Source: DATFQE01 sp035264445 (GTDB taxonomy: Bacteria; Actinomycetota; Thermoleophilia; Gaiellales; Gaiellaceae). Taken from it: a stretch of 11,150 nucleotides of DNA. The position numbers and the translations under genes are program-made. Below the pieces are notes generated by a model that searched no databases, was not told the origin of the DNA, and worked only from the letters and a program-made list of their open reading frames with translations. The stretch lies in contig DATFQE010000134.1 of the NCBI GenBank assembly GCA_035264445.1, forward strand, positions 1 through 11,150. The letters are read 5' to 3'. This document shows positions 6,327 to 11,150 of this stretch, piece by piece (the first letter of the stretch is position 1; every line of letters begins with the position of its first letter).

Positions 6327-7667
6327 CTACGAGCGAATGACCGAGAGCACCTCGTCGCGCTTTCGCTCCATCAGCTCCTCGGAGCGCGCCTCGAGGTTGA
6401 GACGGAGCAGCGGCTCGGTGTTGGACGGCCGGACGTTCATGTGCCAGTCGCCCGCCTCGACGGAGATGCCGTCCAGGTGGGACACCGTTCCTTCGGGCCC
6501 GAACCGCTCTTTCAGCTCCTGCAGCTTGACGGCGACGTCCGGAACGGGCGTGTTCAGCTCGCCGGTGATGAAGTAGCGCTCCCGCAGCGGCTTCAGCAGC
6601 TCGGACAGCTTCTTCCCGCTCCGCGACACGAGCTCGAGCATGAGCAGGAACGGCACCACCCCCGAATCCGCCTGCGAGAAGTCGCGGAAGTAGTAGTGCC
6701 CCGAGACCTCGCCGCCGAAGACCGCGCCCTCCTGCCGCATCCGCTGCTTGATGAACGCGTGCCCGACGCGGTTGATCAGGGGCACACCGCCCGCGCGCTC
6801 GACCGTCTCCGGCACCGCCCAGCTCGCCCGCAGGTCGTAGATCACCTTGGCGCCCGGCTGCTTCTCGAGCACCGACTCGGCGAGAAGCGTCGTCACGAAG
6901 TCGCCCGGGACGAACTCGCCGGTGTCGTCCACGAAGAAGCAGCGGTCCGCGTCGCCGTCGAAGGCGACGCCGAGGTCGGCGCCCTCGTCGCGCGTCTTCG
7001 CGACGATGAACTCGCGGTTCTCCGGCAGGAGCGGATTGGGCTCGTGGTTCGGGAAGCTGCCGTCGGGCTCGAAGAAGTACGGAACCGCCGCGATCGGGAG
7101 CCGCTCCAGGACCGGCGGGAGCATCACGCCGGCCATCCCGTTCGCGGCATCGATGACGACGCGGAGCGGCTTCACGGCGGACACGTCGACGAACGAGAGC
7201 ACGCGATCGACGTAGCCCGGCCAGATGTCGTGCTCGGACACCTCACCGCGACGCCTGTTTTCCCCGAACCCGGCCAGCGCGCGGTCCCGGATCTCCAACA
7301 GACCCGAGTCGCCGCCCACCGGCAGCGCGCCCCGGCGGACGATCTTCATGCCGGTGTAGTCCTTGGGATTGTGGGAGGCGGTCACCTCGATGCCGCCGTC
7401 CAGGCCGAGCTCCCCGACGGCGAAGTAGACCATCTCGGTCCCGACCATTCCGAGGTCGAGCACGTCGGCGCCGCCCTCGGACGCACCGCGAATCGTCTCG
7501 GCCGTCATCGTCGGCGAGGACAGGCGCATATCGCGGCCGACGGCGATCCGCCGCGGCTCGAACTGCTCGACGTACGCGCGTCCGATCGCGTACGCGCCCT
7601 CTTCGTCCAGCTCCGTCGGGTAGGTCCCCCGCACGTCGTACGCTTTGAACACCTTTGGGTCGAGCAC
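6327..7667 (-). CDS. manB: Phosphomannomutase/phosphoglucomutase (alpha-D-phosphohexomutase family)
   Basis: This cytosolic Mg-dependent enzyme interconverts hexose 6-phosphate and hexose 1-phosphate. It supplies mannose-1-P (then GDP-mannose) or glucose-1-P for cell-envelope glycans. It has 446 residues, normal for the family, with all four functional loops: N-terminal FKAYDVRG (7-14); the phosphoserine loop TASHNPKDYTG (96-106) with catalytic S98; the metal loop DGDADR (237-242); the sugar-binding GEVSGH (319-324); and the phosphate-binding RPSNTEP (413-419). The GEVSGH loop is shared by PMM and dual PMM/PGM enzymes, so the true preference for mannose or glucose is not settled. The GTG start (7665-7667) has a TAGCAT -10 six bases upstream. 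It diverges from the secreted propeller gene with 61 bases between start codons. Confidence 0.93.
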   Translation of the reverse strand: MLDPKVFKAYDVRGTYPTELDEEGAYAIGRAYVEQFEPRRIAVGRDMRLSSPTMTAETIRGASEGGADVLDLGMVGTEMVYFAVGELGLDGGIEVTASHNPKDYTGMKIVRRGALPVGGDSGLLEIRDRALAGFGENRRRGEVSEHDIWPGYVDRVLSFVDVSAVKPLRVVIDAANGMAGVMLPPVLERLPIAAVPYFFEPDGSFPNHEPNPLLPENREFIVAKTRDEGADLGVAFDGDADRCFFVDDTGEFVPGDFVTTLLAESVLEKQPGAKVIYDLRASWAVPETVERAGGVPLINRVGHAFIKQRMRQEGAVFGGEVSGHYYFRDFSQADSGVVPFLLMLELVSRSGKKLSELLKPLRERYFITGELNTPVPDVAVKLQELKERFGPEGTVSHLDGISVEAGDWHMNVRPSNTEPLLRLNLEARSEELMERKRDEVLSVIRS

Positions 7668-7673
7668 GGGCCG

Positions 7674-7679
7674 ATGCTA
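7674..7679 (-). promoter_or_regulatory. Predicted -10 element (TAGCAT) of manB, leaderless
   Basis: TAGCAT is followed by six bases and the GTG start, so transcription should begin at the G of the start codon. The octamer TAGCATCG recurs before the thioesterase gene. No Shine-Dalgarno sequence is present. Confidence 0.55.
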
Positions 7680-7728
7680 TGCGAAAGATCGTCGGGAACT
7701 CTCGACGCGCGAGCGGCGTAGTAGGGGC

Positions 7729-8982
7729 ATGAAGGCAGGCGCTGCAGCTCTCGTCGTCGGCGCCCTCGCGCTCGGGCTTGCGAGCCCGACTCACACCGGC
7801 TCGGGCACCGAGAGGGCCGCGAAGCGGCCCGCAACCGTCCTCGCGCTGAGGCCGGTGGAGCGGCGGGGGATCGAGCTCGCCCGGGTCGAGCGGCGCACAC
7901 TCGCGCCCGTGTCGACGCGCCGTGTGCTCGTCGGGAGGAGCGCCGGGGCGTGGGCGCTGTCGCCGGACCGAAAGCGGGTCGCCGTCGGCGTCGAGGAGGC
8001 GCTCGGCGTTCGGGTCCTCGACGCGGTCAAGATGCGACGGCTCCGCTCCGTCGCGACCCGCAACGGGCAGATCCAGGCGCTGGCCTGGCTGACGCCGACC
8101 CGGATCGTCGGCGCAGAGGTCACGGGCACCTTCGTCGTCGATCCGGTCGCAGGCCGCCTCGTCTCGGCACGGCCGGCCGAAGGCGAGGTCGTGAGCGCCG
8201 CCCGCACGCGGACCGCCCTCGTCCTGCTGCTCGCGCCGAGCGGGGGCATCGGCCCTGCCCGGCTCGCGACGCTCGCGGCCGACGGCGCCTACCGGACCGT
8301 GGAGCTCTCGAGGGTCACCGCCGGCTTCCGTTACCCCGAGATCGATGGCCCGCCGGGCGAGCACCGCGTCCCCGGCCTGGCGATCGACTCCGCCGGCGAC
8401 CGAGCCTTCGTCGTCGGGGCCGATGAGCCCATCGCCGAGATCGACCTCGCCGCGCTCGCCGTCTCGTACCACGAGCCGGCGCGGCCGATCTCGCTCGTCG
8501 GCCGGCTCCTGACCTGGCTCGAGCCGCCGGCCGAGGCGAAGGGGCCGCTCCTGGGTGCGGTGCGCCGCGCCGTGTGGCTTGGAAACGGCCTTCTCGCCGT
8601 CACGGGCGAGGACGGCCGGCCGGGCCGCGACGGAGTCGTCACACAGGCGGCCGGACTGAGCGTCGTCGACACCCGCACGTGGAAGGTCGAGGCCGTTCAG
8701 CGCGCCGCCACGGCGGCGACGATGGCGGGCGGAACGCTGCTCGCGTCGGCGGCCGGGTATCCCGAGCTCGAGGGGATCGGGCTCCGGGGCTACAACCTCG
8801 ACGGCGACCAGCGCTTCCACGTGTTCGGCAGTCGGGCCGTCTCCGTGCTCGGCCGGCTCGACGGCCGCGTCTTCGTCGACGACGGAGGCGCCACCTACGC
8901 CGTCGACGCACGCACGGGGCGCGTCGCGCGCATCGTGCGCCAGGTGCCGGAGCTTCTGGTCGGCAGCATGCGCCGGTACTAG
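7729..8982 (+). CDS. Secreted beta-propeller protein, function unknown
   Basis: From ATG 7729 the product is 417 residues with a clear export signal: MK, then a hydrophobic run AGAAALVVGALALGLAS, before a polar mature region. The rest is a series of short strands with propeller-like phrases: GAWALSPDRKRVAVGVEEAL, QIQALAWLTPTRIVGAEVTG, VPGLAIDSAGDRAFVVGADE, GLSVVDTRTWKVEAVQ and TYAVDARTGRVARIVRQVPE. This resembles the YVTN/WD40-like or quinoprotein-like superfamily with about seven blades. There are no recognisable catalytic residues. An earlier in-frame ATG (7645) lies inside manB on the opposite strand and would put 28 residues before the signal peptide, so it was rejected. The promoter is unclear: TAGTAG (7719-7724) is only four bases from ATG. 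It is the first gene of a likely three-gene exported-protein operon. Confidence 0.72.
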   Translation: MKAGAAALVVGALALGLASPTHTGSGTERAAKRPATVLALRPVERRGIELARVERRTLAPVSTRRVLVGRSAGAWALSPDRKRVAVGVEEALGVRVLDAVKMRRLRSVATRNGQIQALAWLTPTRIVGAEVTGTFVVDPVAGRLVSARPAEGEVVSAARTRTALVLLLAPSGGIGPARLATLAADGAYRTVELSRVTAGFRYPEIDGPPGEHRVPGLAIDSAGDRAFVVGADEPIAEIDLAALAVSYHEPARPISLVGRLLTWLEPPAEAKGPLLGAVRRAVWLGNGLLAVTGEDGRPGRDGVVTQAAGLSVVDTRTWKVEAVQRAATAATMAGGTLLASAAGYPELEGIGLRGYNLDGDQRFHVFGSRAVSVLGRLDGRVFVDDGGATYAVDARTGRVARIVRQVPELLVGSMRRY

Positions 8983-9006
8983 CGCCGGGTCCGGCAAACG
9001 CGCACC

Positions 9007-9681
9007 ATGGTCTCTGTGCGCGTCGCCATCGTCCTCCTCCTTGCCGCGCTTGCATTCGCGCCCGCGTCGGCGGCCCACCCGCGCTCGAAGGGCTACGCGA
9101 GGGGGTTCCAGTCGAAGATCTTGTCCGTCAGGCCGGAAGTGGTCGGGCTCGAGGTCGTCGTCGTCGACGCCGACGACCGCCTCCGGGTCTCGAACAAGAG
9201 CGGCACCGACCTCGTCGTCCTCGGATACGACGGCGAGCCGTATCTGCGCATCGGGCCCGACGGGGTGTACCGCAACGAGCGCTCGCCCGCCGCGTACCTC
9301 AACCGCGACCGCTTCGCGCGGATCTCCGTGCCGCTCAGGGCGGATCCCGGCGCCACGCCGGAGTGGCGCCACGTGAGCCCGCGCCCGGCCTGGCAGTGGC
9401 ACGACCACCGCATCCAGTGGATGGGCGCGGGGCCGCCCGCGCAGGTCCGCAGCGCGCCGAAGCAGACGCACGCCATCTTCCGGTGGAACGTGCCCGGGCG
9501 CCTCGGCGACCGGTCGTTCGCCGTCGCCGGCCGGCTGGACTACGTGCCGCCGTCCGGCGGCGGGACGTCGGCCGGCGTGGTGGCGGCCGTCGTCATCAGC
9601 GGGATCGCCGCCGTCCTGGCGCTCGCGTTCATGCTTCTGCGCCTGCGCCGCGGCGAGGAGGCCGCGATGGAGCCGGGATGA
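9007..9681 (+). CDS. Exported type I membrane protein with WHDHR motif, function unknown
   Basis: The protein has 224 residues. A signal peptide (VRVAIVLLLAALAFAPASAA, cleavage near residue 22-23) leads to an extracytoplasmic domain of about 160 residues. A C-terminal transmembrane helix follows (about 189-212, AGVVAAVVISGIAAVLALAF) with a basic cytoplasmic end (RLRRGEE). The outer domain contains VSNKSGTDLVVLGYDGEPYL (61-80), RIGPDGVYRNERSPAAYLNR (81-100) and WQWHDHRIQWMG (129-140). I believe this arrangement recurs in hypothetical actinobacterial membrane proteins, but I cannot name a characterised member. The two histidines in WHDHR could bind a metal or simply be structural. GTG at 9016 is an alternative start that leaves the signal peptide intact. 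It lies 24 bases after the propeller stop and overlaps the next gene by four bases. Confidence 0.75.
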   Translation: MVSVRVAIVLLLAALAFAPASAAHPRSKGYARGFQSKILSVRPEVVGLEVVVVDADDRLRVSNKSGTDLVVLGYDGEPYLRIGPDGVYRNERSPAAYLNRDRFARISVPLRADPGATPEWRHVSPRPAWQWHDHRIQWMGAGPPAQVRSAPKQTHAIFRWNVPGRLGDRSFAVAGRLDYVPPSGGGTSAGVVAAVVISGIAAVLALAFMLLRLRRGEEAAMEPG

Positions 9682-10586
9682 TCCGCGCCCTCGCTCTCGC
9701 CGGAGTCATCGCCTCGCTCGTCGGCGGGTCGAGCGGCTGGCAGCGGGCGGCGCCGCTCCCGCTCGCCCGCTCCGAGGTCGCGGCCGCCCCGTACGGCAGC
9801 GGGATCGTCATCGTGGGCGGCTACGTCGCCGGCGGAACCGGGGATACCGCGCGCGCCGACCTCTACCTGCCCGCCACCAACCGCTGGCGTCGCCTGCCCG
9901 ACTACCCGATCCAGATCGACCACGTCGCTGCGGCCTCCGACGGCAAGCACACGTTCTTCGTCGGCGGCTTCAACGGAAAGGGGACGCAGGTCCGGCTGGC
10001 GTACGCGCTCAGGAACGGCCGCTGGCACCGGCTCCCGAGCCTGCCTGCCGCGCGCGCCGCCAGCGGCGCCGCGATCGTCGACGGCAAGGTCTACGTGGTC
10101 GGAGGATTCGCCGGCGAGCGTCTTGCGGGCGAGATGCTCGCGTTCGACCTGCGGACGCACCGCTGGTCGACCGCGCCCGGCCCGACGCCGCGCGACCACC
10201 TGGGGGTTGCCGCGCTCAACGGCCGGATCTACGCAGCGGGTGGGGAGAAGAGCGAGCCGGGCCGCGAGCTGTCGCTCGTCGAGTCGTGGGCGCCCGGAGA
10301 CCGGCGCTGGCGGAAGCTGCCCCCGATCTCGCAGCGTCGCGGCGGCGTCGCGCTGACCGCTGCCGGCGGCGCGCTCGTGGCCGCGGGCGGAACGAACCTG
10401 ACGAGACCGTTCTCGACCGTCCAGCGGCTGACGCCGGGTGCGTCGTCGTGGGCGTCGCTGCCGTCGCTCCGCACGGCGCGTCACAGCCTTGCGCTCGTCC
10501 CGTTCGGCAACAGGCTGTACGCGATCGGTGGCGGTCAATACGCGCTCTCCGTCTCGGCCGCGAACGAGTACCTGGCACTGCGGTAA
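9678..10586 (+). CDS. Exported six-blade kelch-repeat protein
   Basis: It has 302 residues. An N-terminal hydrophobic signal (IRALALAGVIASLVGGSSG) is followed by six kelch units. The hallmark double glycine occurs at residues 47-48, 96-97, 142-143, 188-189, 237-238 and 284-285, spaced 46 to 49 residues apart. The paired Trp is clear in most units (RWRRLP, RWHRLP, RWSTAP, RWRKLP, SWASLP). Blade phrases such as KVYVVGGF and RIYAAGGE are typical. W21 (GWQRAAPLPLARSEVAAAPY) and the final strand (ANEYLAL) probably close the ring. Kelch propellers usually bind proteins or sugars; no galactose-oxidase Cys/Tyr cofactor residues are seen, so it is probably a binding protein. The ATG overlaps the upstream TGA (ATGA, 9678-9681), implying coupling. 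A GAGGAGG at 9655-9661 is 16 bases from ATG, too far for standard use. Confidence 0.86.
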   Translation: MIRALALAGVIASLVGGSSGWQRAAPLPLARSEVAAAPYGSGIVIVGGYVAGGTGDTARADLYLPATNRWRRLPDYPIQIDHVAAASDGKHTFFVGGFNGKGTQVRLAYALRNGRWHRLPSLPAARAASGAAIVDGKVYVVGGFAGERLAGEMLAFDLRTHRWSTAPGPTPRDHLGVAALNGRIYAAGGEKSEPGRELSLVESWAPGDRRWRKLPPISQRRGGVALTAAGGALVAAGGTNLTRPFSTVQRLTPGASSWASLPSLRTARHSLALVPFGNRLYAIGGGQYALSVSAANEYLALR

Positions 10587-10596
10587 GCGGAAGGAT

Positions 10597-10617
10597 CGCG
10601 CCATCCGGCGCGTTTCT
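10597..10617 (+). terminator. Weak intrinsic terminator after the kelch gene
   Basis: CGCGCC and GGCGCG form a six-base GC stem with an ATCC loop, followed by TTTCT. It lies ten bases after the kelch stop and just before the cyclase promoter. The stem and the T-tract are both short, so termination may be partial. The last T is the first base of the cyclase -10 hexamer. Confidence 0.5.
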
Positions 10618-10622
10618 ACACT
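10617..10622 (+). promoter_or_regulatory. Predicted -10 element (TACACT) of the cyclase gene, leaderless
   Basis: TACACT is followed by six bases and ATG, the same arrangement (and same TACACTTG octamer) as at relA. GAGGA directly touches the ATG, too close to act as a Shine-Dalgarno sequence, which agrees with leaderless initiation. Confidence 0.6.
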
Positions 10623-10628
10623 TGAGGA

Positions 10629-11150
10629 ATGGAACGCAGGCTGGCCACCGTCGTTTTCGTGGACCTGGTCGATTCGACCGGGTTGGTTTCGCGTACGGAT
10701 CCAGAGGTGGTCCGTCGCCGCGTCACCCGCTTCTTCGAGCTCGTCTCCAACTGCATCCAGCTCCACGGCGGAACGGTCGAGAAGTTCGCCGGCGACGCCG
10801 TCATGGCGGCATTCGGGATCCCGCAGGCGCACGAGGACGACGCGGAGCGCGCGGTCCGCTCGGCGCTGCTGATCCTCGAAACCGTGGGCGAGCTCGAGCT
10901 CCAGGCGCGGATCGGAATCGAGTCGGGCGAGGTCGTCGCCGACAGCAGCGACTCGACGTTTGCCACCGGTGAGCCGGTCAACATCGCCGCGCGGCTCCAG
11001 CAGCAGGCGCAGCCCGGCCAGGTCCTGCTCGGGCCCGGCACACACCGGCTGACGCTCGGCCGGATCGAGGTCGAGGAGCTGGGGCCGATCGAGCTGCGGG
11101 GGCTCGAGCGGTCGCTCTGGACGTGGTCGGCGCTCGGCGTCAGCGGCCGC
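10629..11150 (+). CDS. Class III adenylate/guanylate cyclase domain protein, N-terminal part
   Basis: The frame is open to the window end (174 codons, no stop). The catalytic domain converts a nucleoside triphosphate (probably ATP) to the cyclic monophosphate. Metal-binding aspartates lie in VVFVDLVDST (D12) and EKFAGDAVMA (D56). K52 of EKF is the substrate-specifying lysine. GEPVNIAARL (114-123) supplies the transition-state N118 and R122. The second specificity position, commonly Asp in GDxVN, is Glu (E115), a conservative change. The start at the catalytic domain itself, with no membrane or sensor segment before it, matches the large actinobacterial family where the cyclase is followed by an AAA/NB-ARC ATPase and TPR repeats. 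That tail would lie beyond the window and is only inferred. ATG 10629 is fixed by the -10 six bases upstream. Confidence 0.9.
   Translation, partial: MERRLATVVFVDLVDSTGLVSRTDPEVVRRRVTRFFELVSNCIQLHGGTVEKFAGDAVMAAFGIPQAHEDDAERAVRSALLILETVGELELQARIGIESGEVVADSSDSTFATGEPVNIAARLQQQAQPGQVLLGPGTHRLTLGRIEVEELGPIELRGLERSLWTWSALGVSGR

Noticed and set aside
6084..7721. 545-codon plus-strand frame opposite manB
   Set aside because: Antisense shadow; manB has all four catalytic loops and a promoter on the minus strand.
8574..9677. Upstream extension of the kelch frame
   Set aside because: This is the propeller and membrane-protein region read in another frame; the signal peptide begins at ATG 9678.
1..11150. 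XhoI site (CTCGAG) at the first base and NotI site (GCGGCCGC) at the last, suggesting cloned-insert ends
   Set aside because: Both sequences are expected by chance at this GC content, and both lie within intact reading frames (ruvB and the cyclase).
1..11150. Search for mobile, defence, CRISPR, tRNA or riboswitch elements
   Set aside because: No transposase, integrase, toxin-antitoxin pair, regularly spaced repeat array, tRNA arm pattern or known riboswitch motif was seen; gene content and base composition are uniform.

Overview
The DNA is very GC-rich, with G or C at nearly every third codon position. It carries typical actinobacterial gene types: a long bifunctional RelA/Rel with an RFKD motif, RuvB, an actinobacterial-style RecJ, an AfsR-type class III cyclase and secreted beta-propellers. 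It has almost no usable Shine-Dalgarno sequences. I infer a member of the Actinomycetota, possibly Thermoleophilia (Gaiellales/Solirubrobacterales-like). The phylum is fairly secure and the class is a guess. The region reads as a chromosomal housekeeping segment. I see no insertion sequence, phage gene, CRISPR array, tRNA or rRNA.

Left part (1-5117), genome maintenance and stringent response. The 3' end of ruvB runs rightward into an abutting convergent gene for an unknown 151-residue protein. recJ (single-strand exonuclease) diverges from that gene. A probable 43-residue basic protein on the minus strand shares the CTAG stop tetranucleotide with recJ. relA ((p)ppGpp synthetase/hydrolase) follows from its own promoter. 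The order ruvB-recJ-relA looks like a compressed version of the well-known ruvCAB-(yajC-secDF)-(recJ)-apt-relA neighbourhood.

Middle (5118-7728), mostly minus strand. A 180-base intergenic stretch has several inverted repeats. Then comes a two-gene unit, hotdog thioesterase followed by a small GAF-like protein, translationally coupled by an ATGA overlap. A 199-base spacer with a strong hairpin separates it from a phosphomannomutase/phosphoglucomutase gene (manB type).

Right part (7729-11150), plus strand. Three consecutive exported proteins form a likely operon: a secreted beta-propeller, a type I membrane protein with a WHDHR motif, and a six-blade kelch propeller that starts inside the stop codon of its neighbour. 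A weak terminator follows, then the start of a class III nucleotide cyclase gene cut by the window end.

The most general signal is regulatory. Five genes (the 151-residue protein, relA, the thioesterase, manB, the cyclase) have a TAnnnT -10 hexamer ending 6 or 8 bases before the start codon. In relA and the cyclase the same TACACTTG octamer sits at identical spacing, and in manB and the thioesterase the same TAGCATCG octamer occurs. This predicts leaderless or near-leaderless mRNAs and fixes the start codons. The best candidate for an undescribed system is the three-gene exported propeller cluster. I do not see strong evidence for a novel defence or mobile system.
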